Of a stretch of DNA of 64,000 nt, positions 8,772 to 19,439 are shown one piece after another. The notes beneath the pieces were generated by a model. The model did no database searches. It was not told the DNA's origin and saw nothing but the letters and a program-made list of their open reading frames with translations. The DNA lies in NCBI GenBank assembly GCA_024401435.1, contig JAKSLB010000002.1, positions 153,441-217,440 on the forward strand, in the 5' to 3' direction. The translations under genes were made by a program, and so were the position numbers. The stretch is from Paludibacteraceae bacterium. GTDB taxonomy: Bacteria > Bacteroidota > Bacteroidia > Bacteroidales > Paludibacteraceae. Every line of letters starts with the position of its first letter. Positions within the stretch are counted from its first letter, which is position 1.

Positions 8772-9158
8772 AATGTAATTCTTATCACTCTCGTATTCGA
8801 CTCATTAATTTTGGTAAGGTTCGGAATGTTTCTGAAGTCGAGTATGACGTTCTGTACCTTATAATATGTTTTCTTTTGCTTCGTTTCTCGGTGTATTTTT
8901 AAGCAAATCATTTAACAAAATATCTTTAATTGGGGATTCATTGTAATGTGTATGTTTATGTGCTTTTCATGTTAAAAAAAATAGTGAAAAAAAGTTAATT
9001 ATTATTTGTTGCATATCACTATGTTATCTATTTTTGTGCAGGTAAGTTTATAATGTGAAGTGAAAATCAAACACAGTTGCCATTCATAAAAAGAGTGAAT
9101 TGTATTCTTAAATCACATAAAGAAGGGGAGAAAAAGGAAATAATAAATTTATATATAT
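8762..9158. other. 397-base intergenic region with long hairpin and promoter
   Basis: No gene is seen here. Its left edge holds the repeat-end fragment described separately. An imperfect 12-base stem pairs 8791-8802 (TCGTATTCGACT) with 8836-8847 (AGTCGAGTATGA), with two G-U pairs and a 33-base loop. The right part is AT-rich and carries the promoter at 9005-9036. After the predicted transcription start there remains a leader of about 115 bases with no obvious structure or Shine-Dalgarno sequence. Confidence 0.6.
9005..9036 (+). promoter_or_regulatory. Promoter of the giant LamG surface protein gene
   Basis: TTTG at 9005-9008, a 20-base spacer and TATTTTTG at 9029-9036 fit the Bacteroidetes consensus exactly. 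The predicted start near 9043 leaves a 5' leader of about 115 bases. Confidence 0.7.
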
Positions 9159-12100
9159 ATGAAGAATCATAAATTTAGTTTAGAAGGGAGTCAACGTTTG
9201 TTGATATCTTCATGTCAGAGAGATTTTAAAATAAAGCAAAGATGGAGATATATGCTATGCATTTTCTTTGTGTTTTTTTTATCTGTTCCTTCTCAAAAAA
9301 TTTTTGCGGTTGATGATTGGGATCCGTTATCAAACTCTTTTACATGGAATTTGGAAAAAGGTGTTATCGAATATAATGTAAGGTATTTTCAAACATGGGG
9401 CGGGCTTGGTGAAGGTCGTTGTGGAGCTGCTCCGTTCAATTTTACGCAAAACACGAATAAAGTATATAAAATAAAGTTAGGACAAAACAATAGAGGTGAA
9501 ACATTTTATCTTGAACCAATACCACAGGGAGCTTATACGCCTACATACACTATAGTACAGTCGAGTGGCGGTGAATATTCTAAAGCTGTTAAATTTAGCA
9601 TGCCCGTATCACAAAAAGATTTAAATTGTTCTGGTGGTGTTAGTATTACAGTAGATGGAACGTGGTGGCGAGAAGGTGCTGCCACAGATCAGAGTATTAA
9701 TTATACGGATTACAAGGTAATGATACCTGTAGAAGTTGCTGAATATAAAATTGGAGATGTTGAGTATGTTAAATATAACAATAATCCATGCATTGCTATA
9801 AATTGGACACGTACAATAACTGGTAATGCGTCTAAATTGGGAAATATCGTTTTATGTGATAAAAATGGGAATCAAATTGTTAGCAGTAAGGGTGTTACAT
9901 CTATAAAAGAATGTGATAGTCAAAGTGGTGTGTTTTATGTTTGTTACGAAGATATTAATTTAAATGAGGCTTCAACCTATAAAATAAAACAGACTTATAT
10001 TCCATCTGAAAACAATACTATTTCCTATACTTCTGAGTCGAATGATATTAATATAAATGCCTTTCCTCAAATTACGGATTTTCATAGTTCCGTTGATTAT
10101 CAAGGAAAAAAAATCAAATTGGAATGGAAGTTGAATAATGCTCCTACTAGTAATTATGATGATAGTCAGTTTGTTATTACAGTAACTAAAACTGAAAAGA
10201 CTGAAAGCGATACGACATTTACAATTAAACAGGATTATAAAGGAGGAAAAACATCATATGATGCAACGATTGAATTTAAAGAAAATGAGGTTTCCAAGTA
10301 TAATATTTCCATAAAACGAGAAAATAAAAATAAGTCAGCTTGCTGGGAATCTAAATTTCAAAAAAACATAACGTTGAATATTAGTTCTGAACATTGTTAT
10401 CCTGTAGATGTTAATGCGAAACTTTCTGATGATAATCAATCTGTTGAATTGTCATGGACACAGAGTGGTTCTGTATGGACAGATGGTTCTGTTATGAAAA
10501 TTATTCGAACCAATGTTACGAACTCTTCTACCTATGTATTTGAATTAAAACAGAATGAATATGAAAAAGGATCTTTTCGTGATGATTTAGTGACTAATTG
10601 TAATGAATATTCATACGAGATTAGAATGATTCCTGGCGGTTCTTATAAGGAGAAATCAGAATTAGTAAAGGGTACATTGATTCCGACTAGTATAGGTACC
10701 GTAAAGGATTTCTCTATATCAAAAGGATATTATTCTGATATGGTTTTGTTAAGGTGGCGTACAACTTCATCTTTTGATGAAATAGCAGTTGAACGTCGTG
10801 AATATCAAAATGAGTCATCTGTGTTTGATAAAATTCAAACGGTTAAATCTATATCAAGTTCAAATTATGTGTTTGAGGATAAAAGCTGTTTGCCTGGTGT
10901 TTTGTATGAGTATAGAGTTTATGGACTTGTAAATTGTGCGAAAGGACTTATATCATCCGTTGATACAATTTATGGTTATGGGTTTAGAACACCGACCGGT
11001 GATTTTTATGGACGTGTAACTTACGAAAATGGTCAGTCTGTAGATTCTGTGGAGATAAGGTTGAATTCGGATGATAACATAGATACTTATGCCCTTTCGT
11101 TTGAGAACGATGGTGTGGCAGAAATCGAAGGTGGTAAAGTTTTATCTGTTTCAGGCCCAATTACTATACAAGCTTGGATTAATCCAAGTAAAATATCTTC
11201 TGATAAGATGAGATTGATTCGTAAGTCGGATATTTATGAGGTGGGATTGATAGATGGTAAGGTGTATTTTATTGTTGGTGATAAGTCCATAGTGACGAAT
11301 AATTCTCTTGATATTAATTCTTATACACATGTCACGTCTGTTTTTGAATCAGATAGTTCTGTGCTGAAAATTTTCATTAATGGAGAATTAGAAAAATCGG
11401 GAAAATTTGAAACTGTATCATTAAAAGCTAATGGTGGTAATGTATTCTTAGGTGAGAATTATGAAGGATTAATAGATGAGGTTCGTTTATGGAGTAGAAA
11501 TCTTTCTGATTTAGAAATCAATAGTGATTACACTCGCTATTTAATAGGAGATGAAAATAGTTTAGATGCTTACTATACGTTTGATTTTGTTACAACTGAC
11601 CAATTTTATGATAGATCATTTAAAGGGACTATATTCAATGAGAATCATGGAACTTTGTCTAATGTTGGAATCGTAACTAGTTACTTGACAAGAAATCAAC
11701 TAACTTATAAAGGTTATACGCGAGAAGATGGAACTTATACGGTTCGTGCAGTCCCTTATTACGGAAATGGAACTGCTTATACATTAACGCCAAGAAAAGG
11801 TATCCATCAATTCACTCCAACTCAGGAGATCCGCTTTATTAGTGAGAAAGTTCCAAGTCATACGGTGAATTTTGTTGATAATAGTTCATTTAGTGTGACT
11901 GGAAAAGTTTGCTATAGTGGTGGTAATTATCCTGTGGAAGGTGTTCAATTTAAAATTGATGGCGTTCCTGCTTTATCGAAAACAGGTGAATATATAAAGA
12001 CAAATGAGACGGGTGATTTTACTTTAAGCGTTCCTGTCGGTATTCATGAAGTTAAGGCTGTAAAAGATGGTCATACGTTTGAATTAGATGGTCGCATTTG

Positions 12101-15100
12101 TATGAGTGATAGTCTACATTCGGATCGTAATTACCAAGATAGTGTTTCGGGAGTAAAACTTTATGATAATACAAAAGTTAAATATATTGGTCGTATTTGT
12201 GGTGGTTCTGTTCAAGAAGAATTACCTGTTGGATTCTCACTTTCCAAAAACAATATGGCTAAGGATATGAAGATCGTCCTTTCACCAAAAGAAAGCAAAT
12301 ATGATTTACAGGCAGATTCGAATGTGTACTCTAGTAGAGTTGCTCATCCAGTTCTTACGAAAGATTTGAATAAAAATGTAAAGCCACAGACAACTTTGGT
12401 GGATTATAACAGAGGGGATATTACTATCCATGTTAATGATACTACAGGTGAATTTATTGCTTGGGTTTATCCTATTGAGTACAATATAAATTTATCTGTT
12501 TATGGTTATGGCGATGAGTCTAATAAAATTACAGGAGATGGTTCTTCTGTTAATCTTACATCTTATGCTGCAAGTCAATACGAGAAGTATGAGTATCAAG
12601 ATACATTATTTGCCAAGGGAACCGATTCTATCATTGAAATTAAAAATTATACCGATTCTGTGGATTATAGACAGAAACAAGTCTTTAATAAACGAAATCG
12701 TGCTAAAATGGAAGTGACTCAGCTTTCTAAAGCGGGTCGTGAACTTGCCTATTTTGGTGCAAAGGAATATTCTTCAACGAATCTTATGGGTGAAGAGACA
12801 ATCGTTCCTTTGTATGTTGATTCAACGAAACAATATACATTCGGAATTCCTGCATTCATTATGAATGAAACTTACAATATTCACTATCGTATTTTTGAAG
12901 AGTATCCTTATTATAAGAATTCGAAGAAAGATATTGATGAAGAAAAAACGGATAAAGTGGATATAGAAGGGGCTTCGGTTGCTTTCAATAATAAGATGGC
13001 TTCCTATTCGGAGTTGGATACGATAAATCAAATCTACACCTTCAAGGTGGATGAACCGGATATGACAACTGCAAAGGGAACAATTGCAGCTACCTTTACT
13101 TATGGTGATAGTGAAAATCCAACAAGCGTTTCATGGGAAAACCCAATGGGAAATGCTAATGGAGAAGCTCTTGTGTTGGGTTCTCATCAAACTGGAACCA
13201 ATTTTGTAACAGGTGGCCCTAATCAAATGCTTTGCGTTCTTCGTGACCCACCTGGATCAAATAGTTATTCTTATTTGGAGAAAGGTACTTCCTTTACTAC
13301 CTCTTCCTCTTATACGGGTTCTTTTAATCAAGAGGGATCGGAAACATGGAATACTGGATTTATATCAAAAACAATGCAAATCACTTTAGTGGGAGGGGTA
13401 GGAACTGGTACTACTACTGTTGAGAGTAATACAGGAATATCTGCAGGTGTTGTTCATGAAGAAGAGTATACGGGTTCAAATTCGAAATCAACGAATACAA
13501 CCTTAACTACACGTATTCAAACAAGTGAAGACCCTATCTACGATGGTGCAAATGGTGATGTCTATGTGGGCTATTCTACCAACATTTCGTTTGGTACAAT
13601 GAACTCTGTTTCAATTGTCCCTATCGCCTTGTTTGATAGTTTAGGAGGTGACGATTATTATGAGGTTACTTATGCTAAGGTGGATTCATTTGCTGTCGTA
13701 AAGACAAAAGGTATTTCAGCTATACAAAACTTTAATACCATGTTCGCTTACCCTCAAATATACATCGAACAAACATTGATACCTAATTTGGAAGATTTGA
13801 GAAATTCTTTGTTGCTTCCTATTGCTGAAGTGGATACTTCAAAAATGCAAGCCAAGGCAGATGCTGATCAAGAAAATTATTATGTGTCATTAGTCCCTCA
13901 ATCTGATCCTACGTTTGGTCAAGAAAATAGTTATGTCGTTTATTATACAACGTCGAAAGTAAATTGTGATACGATTCATTATCTGAATCAATCCATCGAA
14001 TCATGGGAAAATGAGTTAAGTAAAAATGATAGCATTAAAGTGTCTGCTTCTAAATTGTTACAAAACTATTCATTCCAAGCTGGAGCTAATATAGAGTACA
14101 GTGAATCCTATTCTTCCACTCTTGCTTCCTCTCATTCTTTTAGTGTGAAATTAGGTGTTTCCTTAAATGATGATTATGAAGTAACGGTTGCTAGTATTCA
14201 CTCGAAGTTCGAGTTTGAAGAAACGTTTACCACAACACAAGGAGGAGAGTTTGCTGATGAGGCTGAAGCTAGTCATTCGAAAGGCTTTGTCTTGGCAGAA
14301 GATGGAGATGACGATTATTTAAGTGTGGATGTACTTTATGAAGATCCTAATTTTGATGAAACGTATGTTAATTCTGTAGGCGCAGGAAGCGCAGATACAA
14401 GTAAACTAGCAACAAAATCTTACTATCCAACATTTGTGTTCCGTACCCGTGGTGGTGCTACTAGTTGTCCTTACGAGGATGCTTATAAAGCAATCCACTG
14501 GAAAGGCCATGAAAGCAGTATTATTAATGCGGCTACCATGAAGTTGGAAGAACCTTCTATTGATATGCCACAGAAGTTCATTGAAAATGTACCTTCTGGC
14601 GAAGATGCATACTTGACTGTTTATATGAAGAATAATTCAGAAACAGGTGAAGATCAATGGTTTGATTTACGTATGGTTGATTCTTCTAATCCGTATGGTG
14701 CAATACCAAGTATTGATGGTAACTCTATGTCTGGATTTGCTCTGGAATACTTAGTGCCTGCGGGTGACATAATAGAAAAAACAATTGCCATTACGAAAGG
14801 TTCTGTATTGAACTATGATAATTTGGCGATTGCTCTTTGCTCAAAATGTCAGGCAGATCCAACAGGTTTCTTGGATGTTATTTCCGATACGGTTTATTTC
14901 TCTGTTCATTTTATTCCTTCTTGTACGGATGTTGCTATTACGCAACCTTCTAACAATTGGACGTACAATACAAATTGTGCAATTGATACGGTGGATGGAC
15001 TCGCTAAACATTATATGCCTATCTCTATCTCTGGATTCGATGTTAATTATACTGATTTCGAACATATCGAATTACAATATAAGCCAGCTTCAGGTTCAGA

Positions 15101-18100
15101 TGACGAATGGATCACATTGGCTTATTATTATAAGGAAGATACGTTGACACAAAAGCAGATAAAGAATGGATTCAATGCCTTTACAATCAATCCAAGTGAT
15201 GGTGGCGTTATTTCTTATAATTTCTTTATGGATGCTCTCCCTGATCAAAATTATGACATTCGTGCTGTTTCTTATTGTAATATAAATAACGAGTTGTACG
15301 AAAATCCGTCAGAAATTGTTTCTGGAATAAAAGATATGTACAATCCTCGTTTGTTTGGTTCTCCAAAACCTGCAAATGGTGTTTTAACTATCGATGATGA
15401 TATTCGGATTGACTTTAATGAAACAATCGCAGAAGGTATGCTTATCTCTGATAATTTTGAAGTAACAGGTATTCGTAATGGTGCTACTACAGATCATGAC
15501 GTAGCAATTGACTTAGATGGCGAAAATGATTATCTTGTTACTGAAGCAACTCGGAACTTTGCTAATAAGGATTTGACATTCGAATGTTGGGTTAATTTTG
15601 ATTCACTTCAAAATGCAACCTTCTTTAGCCATGGAGATGTTAATAAATCCATTGAAATGGGTATGAATAAAAAAGGTAATGTGATTGTTAAAGTCGGTGA
15701 TAAGGAAATCGTTTCTGAAAAAGCTGCTTCATGGGAAAAATCTTCATGGAATCATGTTGCTTTGGTTTACGACAATGCTAATCAAACGATGACTGCTTAT
15801 GTGAATTACGTGGCAGTGATTGATGGTGCAGCAGTTGATTCATATCTTGGTAATGGTATAGTTGAAGTTGGTCGAAGCGTTTCTAAACAATCTAATTATT
15901 TCAACGGTAAGGTTGATCAATTTAGAATTTGGAATGAAGTACGTTCTTCTTTAACGATTCAAGCAAATTGTAATAAGCAACTCTCGGGTAACGACGTTAA
16001 TTTAATTGCTTATTATGAGATGGATGAGGCCAAAGGAGGTGCAACAGAGGATAAGGCTCGCGGTGCAAATTTGGTGATGAAAGGTGGAGAATGGGCATTG
16101 CCTGAAGGACGTTCCGCTTCATTTGATGGAAAGAGTTACATTGCTTTAAATACAGGTTCGTCGGTTATCGCTTCTGATATGGACTTTACATTAGAGTTCT
16201 GGTTTAATGCAGCATCAGGATCTAAGAATCAAACAATTCTTTCTTCTGGAGATGGTGTTAATGATCAATATGCGAAGATAGCTGATGTGTTTAGCATCGG
16301 ATTTGATTCTTCTAGCAAGTTAGAATTCCGCCATAATGGTCAACAGATTGCTGTTAATGGAAATTATGCTGACAATAATTGGCATAACTTTACATTGGCA
16401 GTAAGCCGTTCTTCTGGTATTGCTCGTATCTATATGGATGGCGAGTTAAATACTTACTTTGATGCTGATATGGTTGGAAGAATTGCTTCAGATGTTATTT
16501 GCGCTGGTGCTCATTATTGGCATACAAATATTGAAAAGGATAGCGTTGATCAATTCTTTACGGGTAAAATAGATGAGATTCGCCTTTGGAAGTTGTATCG
16601 TCAACAATCTCAGATCGAGTCTTTCTATAATCAAAAGGTGAATGGAGATGAAATGGGCTTATTGCTTTATTATCCTTTTGAACATTATATTACATGGCAA
16701 GGTACTCCAGAAATGCAATTTACATTGGAGGATAAGGCAAACCCAAATAATGGCAAAGCTAATAAAAATGGTAATGTTACAGAAACGACAAACATACCTC
16801 CAGTAAAGACAATTGGTGCTGTCTCTCCTTTATTGTTCGATTGGGTGGTGAATGATGATGCTTTAATTATTAACTTGAAAGAACAAGATTCTCGTATCGA
16901 GAAAACGATTGTTAATTTCACAGTAAATAAAATTCAGGATGTCAACGGAAATTATATCGTTTCTCCGATTACTTGGAGCGCTTATATTAGTCGCAATCAA
17001 TTAAAATGGATGGATGATGTTGTTAAAATCAACAAGAAAGAGAATGAACCTTATACATTCGAGATGCCAATTGTTAACAATGGTGGTTCTGTGATTAACT
17101 ATAATCTACAAAATATGCCATCGTGGTTGAGTGCATCTTCTGAATCAGGTTCTATCAATCCATTGGAAAAGAAAACACTTGAATTTGAAATAGATCCTTC
17201 ATTGGCTGTAGGTTCTTATGATGAGGTTGTTTATTTGTCTAATTCAAATAATGTAACCGAACCATTGAAGTTGAACGTTGTTGTGGAAGGTAATACTCCT
17301 GATTGGAGTGTGGATCCAAGCAAGTATGAATACAATATGGTTGTCTTTGCTCAAGTGAAGATCGACAATGTGTTCTCTAACGATGAAAAGGATATGTTAG
17401 CTGCATTCTATCAAGGTGAGTGCGTGGGCGTTGCTCATATGAGTTATGATAAGACACTAGATATGTGGTCTGCTATGTTGACTGTCTATTCTAATTCCTC
17501 TTCTTCTCATCACCTTGAATATAGAATATGGGATGCAAGTAATGGAATGATGTTAAGTGCAACTTCATCTGAAACAGCTAATTTCGTTAATGATAAAGTT
17601 ATTGGTAAACCAAATACTCCAGTTGTATTCTCTAATGGAACAATAAAATATCAGAATATTCAATTGGGTAAGGGTTGGAACTGGGTATCCTTTAATTTGA
17701 GTAACAAAGGAATGTCTGAATTAGATTCTTATCTTGAGAGTGGAGTATGGGGAGCTAATAGTATCATTAAGAATATAACAAGTGGTTCTGCCAACTATTC
17801 TCCAAATCGTGGTTCTTGGGTAATGTCTGATTCTGCTTTCAAAATGGATAATAAGAGCATGTATAAGATTTATTCTGATGTGGAACAAACTTTATCAGTT
17901 TCTGGTTCTGAGTTAGATTTAACATCAGTAGAGATTCCAGTTAATAAATCATGGAATTATATTTCTTATTTGCCAAGTATCAGTATGACATTAAAGACGG
18001 CATTGTCTAATTATGATGCTGCAGAAGGTGATTTGATTAAGTCAAATGATGGATTCGCAATGTATTATGGAAATGAGTGGATTGGATCTCTTAATAGTTT

Positions 18101-18758
18101 ACAACCAAATAGTGGTTATATGTTGAAGAATACTAGTTCAACAGATAAGACATTTAAGTATCCTACTACTGCTACTTCATTACGTTCTAACAGTATTACA
18201 AAAGTAAATTCTTCTGCATATGAATCGAATATGAACATTGTTGCCTTTGCTCCTCAGAAAGAGGATGGTGATGTGGTTCGTGCTATGGTAGGCGATAAAG
18301 AAAACGAAGTGGTTGAAATTGCATTGAATGATGAATATGCTCTTCAATTTATTACGGTTTCTGCTAAGGATGGTGATAATATTCAGTTCGTGTTGGATCG
18401 TAAGGGTGAGACATTCGTAGCAACAAACCAAGTGATATATGCTGCGGATGATGTTTATGGCTCTCCAAAAAATCCAGTCGTGTTGAACTTTAATATAAAT
18501 GGTTCTGGTGAATCTTTGGCAGTTTATCCAAATCCTGTTGTTGATGATTTAACAATTTCAGGAGTTGTTAGTCAGGAAGGTGATGCTTTACTTGAACTTT
18601 TTGATGTTGCTGGTAGTCTTATTTATTCTGGTAGCGTATCAACATTCAATAATGTATTAAATACGAGCATCAATATGACTAATCTCATTCCAGGTTCTTA
18701 TATGTTGAAGGTTACTCAAAATGAAGAGGTTAAAGTCTTTAAAATTGTTAAGGAATAA
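9159..18758 (+). CDS. Giant multidomain LamG protein with type IX secretion sorting domain
   Basis: A 3199-residue secreted protein, probably cell-surface attached; function unknown, likely adhesion or glycan/protein binding. The hydrophobic signal segment is at about residues 31-49 (MLCIFFVFFLSVP), so the true start may be the later Met 32. Seen in order: Fn3-like strand-rich repeats (about 190-640); a first LamG/jellyroll domain (645-800); a carboxypeptidase-regulatory-like domain (910-980); two Ser/Thr-rich alternating-strand segments (about 1385-1463 and 1636-1713); an SbsA Ig-like domain (about 2067); two further LamG domains (2110-2290 and 2315-2500); a BACON-like segment (2615-2715); and two copies of a small domain with a D-x-x-AAF-type core (about 2718-2830 and 3018-3110). 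It ends with a type A sorting domain starting LAVYPNPVVDDL (about 3120). One frame is open throughout. The downstream lipoprotein shares the small domain. Confidence 0.93.
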   Translation: MKNHKFSLEGSQRLLISSCQRDFKIKQRWRYMLCIFFVFFLSVPSQKIFAVDDWDPLSNSFTWNLEKGVIEYNVRYFQTWGGLGEGRCGAAPFNFTQNTNKVYKIKLGQNNRGETFYLEPIPQGAYTPTYTIVQSSGGEYSKAVKFSMPVSQKDLNCSGGVSITVDGTWWREGAATDQSINYTDYKVMIPVEVAEYKIGDVEYVKYNNNPCIAINWTRTITGNASKLGNIVLCDKNGNQIVSSKGVTSIKECDSQSGVFYVCYEDINLNEASTYKIKQTYIPSENNTISYTSESNDININAFPQITDFHSSVDYQGKKIKLEWKLNNAPTSNYDDSQFVITVTKTEKTESDTTFTIKQDYKGGKTSYDATIEFKENEVSKYNISIKRENKNKSACWESKFQKNITLNISSEHCYPVDVNAKLSDDNQSVELSWTQSGSVWTDGSVMKIIRTNVTNSSTYVFELKQNEYEKGSFRDDLVTNCNEYSYEIRMIPGGSYKEKSELVKGTLIPTSIGTVKDFSISKGYYSDMVLLRWRTTSSFDEIAVERREYQNESSVFDKIQTVKSISSSNYVFEDKSCLPGVLYEYRVYGLVNCAKGLISSVDTIYGYGFRTPTGDFYGRVTYENGQSVDSVEIRLNSDDNIDTYALSFENDGVAEIEGGKVLSVSGPITIQAWINPSKISSDKMRLIRKSDIYEVGLIDGKVYFIVGDKSIVTNNSLDINSYTHVTSVFESDSSVLKIFINGELEKSGKFETVSLKANGGNVFLGENYEGLIDEVRLWSRNLSDLEINSDYTRYLIGDENSLDAYYTFDFVTTDQFYDRSFKGTIFNENHGTLSNVGIVTSYLTRNQLTYKGYTREDGTYTVRAVPYYGNGTAYTLTPRKGIHQFTPTQEIRFISEKVPSHTVNFVDNSSFSVTGKVCYSGGNYPVEGVQFKIDGVPALSKTGEYIKTNETGDFTLSVPVGIHEVKAVKDGHTFELDGRICMSDSLHSDRNYQDSVSGVKLYDNTKVKYIGRICGGSVQEELPVGFSLSKNNMAKDMKIVLSPKESKYDLQADSNVYSSRVAHPVLTKDLNKNVKPQTTLVDYNRGDITIHVNDTTGEFIAWVYPIEYNINLSVYGYGDESNKITGDGSSVNLTSYAASQYEKYEYQDTLFAKGTDSIIEIKNYTDSVDYRQKQVFNKRNRAKMEVTQLSKAGRELAYFGAKEYSSTNLMGEETIVPLYVDSTKQYTFGIPAFIMNETYNIHYRIFEEYPYYKNSKKDIDEEKTDKVDIEGASVAFNNKMASYSELDTINQIYTFKVDEPDMTTAKGTIAATFTYGDSENPTSVSWENPMGNANGEALVLGSHQTGTNFVTGGPNQMLCVLRDPPGSNSYSYLEKGTSFTTSSSYTGSFNQEGSETWNTGFISKTMQITLVGGVGTGTTTVESNTGISAGVVHEEEYTGSNSKSTNTTLTTRIQTSEDPIYDGANGDVYVGYSTNISFGTMNSVSIVPIALFDSLGGDDYYEVTYAKVDSFAVVKTKGISAIQNFNTMFAYPQIYIEQTLIPNLEDLRNSLLLPIAEVDTSKMQAKADADQENYYVSLVPQSDPTFGQENSYVVYYTTSKVNCDTIHYLNQSIESWENELSKNDSIKVSASKLLQNYSFQAGANIEYSESYSSTLASSHSFSVKLGVSLNDDYEVTVASIHSKFEFEETFTTTQGGEFADEAEASHSKGFVLAEDGDDDYLSVDVLYEDPNFDETYVNSVGAGSADTSKLATKSYYPTFVFRTRGGATSCPYEDAYKAIHWKGHESSIINAATMKLEEPSIDMPQKFIENVPSGEDAYLTVYMKNNSETGEDQWFDLRMVDSSNPYGAIPSIDGNSMSGFALEYLVPAGDIIEKTIAITKGSVLNYDNLAIALCSKCQADPTGFLDVISDTVYFSVHFIPSCTDVAITQPSNNWTYNTNCAIDTVDGLAKHYMPISISGFDVNYTDFEHIELQYKPASGSDDEWITLAYYYKEDTLTQKQIKNGFNAFTINPSDGGVISYNFFMDALPDQNYDIRAVSYCNINNELYENPSEIVSGIKDMYNPRLFGSPKPANGVLTIDDDIRIDFNETIAEGMLISDNFEVTGIRNGATTDHDVAIDLDGENDYLVTEATRNFANKDLTFECWVNFDSLQNATFFSHGDVNKSIEMGMNKKGNVIVKVGDKEIVSEKAASWEKSSWNHVALVYDNANQTMTAYVNYVAVIDGAAVDSYLGNGIVEVGRSVSKQSNYFNGKVDQFRIWNEVRSSLTIQANCNKQLSGNDVNLIAYYEMDEAKGGATEDKARGANLVMKGGEWALPEGRSASFDGKSYIALNTGSSVIASDMDFTLEFWFNAASGSKNQTILSSGDGVNDQYAKIADVFSIGFDSSSKLEFRHNGQQIAVNGNYADNNWHNFTLAVSRSSGIARIYMDGELNTYFDADMVGRIASDVICAGAHYWHTNIEKDSVDQFFTGKIDEIRLWKLYRQQSQIESFYNQKVNGDEMGLLLYYPFEHYITWQGTPEMQFTLEDKANPNNGKANKNGNVTETTNIPPVKTIGAVSPLLFDWVVNDDALIINLKEQDSRIEKTIVNFTVNKIQDVNGNYIVSPITWSAYISRNQLKWMDDVVKINKKENEPYTFEMPIVNNGGSVINYNLQNMPSWLSASSESGSINPLEKKTLEFEIDPSLAVGSYDEVVYLSNSNNVTEPLKLNVVVEGNTPDWSVDPSKYEYNMVVFAQVKIDNVFSNDEKDMLAAFYQGECVGVAHMSYDKTLDMWSAMLTVYSNSSSSHHLEYRIWDASNGMMLSATSSETANFVNDKVIGKPNTPVVFSNGTIKYQNIQLGKGWNWVSFNLSNKGMSELDSYLESGVWGANSIIKNITSGSANYSPNRGSWVMSDSAFKMDNKSMYKIYSDVEQTLSVSGSELDLTSVEIPVNKSWNYISYLPSISMTLKTALSNYDAAEGDLIKSNDGFAMYYGNEWIGSLNSLQPNSGYMLKNTSSTDKTFKYPTTATSLRSNSITKVNSSAYESNMNIVAFAPQKEDGDVVRAMVGDKENEVVEIALNDEYALQFITVSAKDGDNIQFVLDRKGETFVATNQVIYAADDVYGSPKNPVVLNFNINGSGESLAVYPNPVVDDLTISGVVSQEGDALLELFDVAGSLIYSGSVSTFNNVLNTSINMTNLIPGSYMLKVTQNEEVKVFKIVKE

Positions 18759-18776
18759 TTATTAATATTGTAAGAT

Positions 18777-19421
18777 ATGAAAAATTGGATATATTTTATA
18801 ATTGCAGCATTCTTGGCTTTTTCATTCTATTCTTGTAAGGATGACGATGACTATAGTGCTGAATTAGCAGAGATCAAGAAATTGGAAAAAGAATCGATTG
18901 CTAAACTTGATAGTTTAACTAATTTACAGGAAGAACTAAAACAACAACAAGAAGCATTGAATAAGCAACAAGAGGAACTTAATCAGCTTCAAAAAACTAT
19001 ATTGGAGAAAACTAAGGAGAAAGAGGACACAACGACTTCGAATAACAATAACGAAGAACCAAAGGAGAATTATAAAAAGTATGAAAATCCTAATTGGAAG
19101 TCAGTTAAAACGTCTGGTGATTATGCTTATTCCATGACTGTCACTTTTGAATTGCCTTCAGATTTAAAAACAAATGCCTCAAAAAATGATGTTATTGCTG
19201 CATTTGTCGGTTCCGAATGTCGTGCTGTAGCGAAAGCGAATGGTGGTGTATTCTTCTTAAATGTTATTGGAACAGGTGAAGAATCAGAACCAGTAACCTT
19301 CCGTTATTGGAATGCAGGTAATGGTTATTTGTATGAATCTACGATTTCATTACCTTTCACATCTGATTACATTTATGGTGTGGTAGATAATCCTAAATCA
19401 TTTGATTACAAACAATTATAA
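18777..19421 (+). CDS. Coiled-coil lipoprotein sharing a domain with the giant LamG protein
   Basis: A 214-residue lipoprotein of unknown function. The signal ends in FSFYSC, with lipidated cysteine at residue 20 followed by the acidic KDDDDY, which favours surface export of Bacteroidetes lipoproteins. Residues 28-85 are a Glu/Gln/Lys-rich coiled coil (EELKQQQEALNKQQEELNQL), then a short disordered linker. The C-terminal half (about 100-214) has the pattern D-V-IAAFVGSEC-AVAKA, then FRYWNAGNGYLYEST and YGVVDNP. It parallels residues about 2718-2830 of the adjacent giant protein (DMLAAFYQGECVGVAH, EYRIWDASNG, KVIGKPNTPVV). The 18-base gap to that gene indicates one operon, so the pair probably works together at the outer membrane. 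Confidence 0.88.
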   Translation: MKNWIYFIIAAFLAFSFYSCKDDDDYSAELAEIKKLEKESIAKLDSLTNLQEELKQQQEALNKQQEELNQLQKTILEKTKEKEDTTTSNNNNEEPKENYKKYENPNWKSVKTSGDYAYSMTVTFELPSDLKTNASKNDVIAAFVGSECRAVAKANGGVFFLNVIGTGEESEPVTFRYWNAGNGYLYESTISLPFTSDYIYGVVDNPKSFDYKQL

Positions 19422-19439
19422 ATGAGGTTTCTATTGCAG

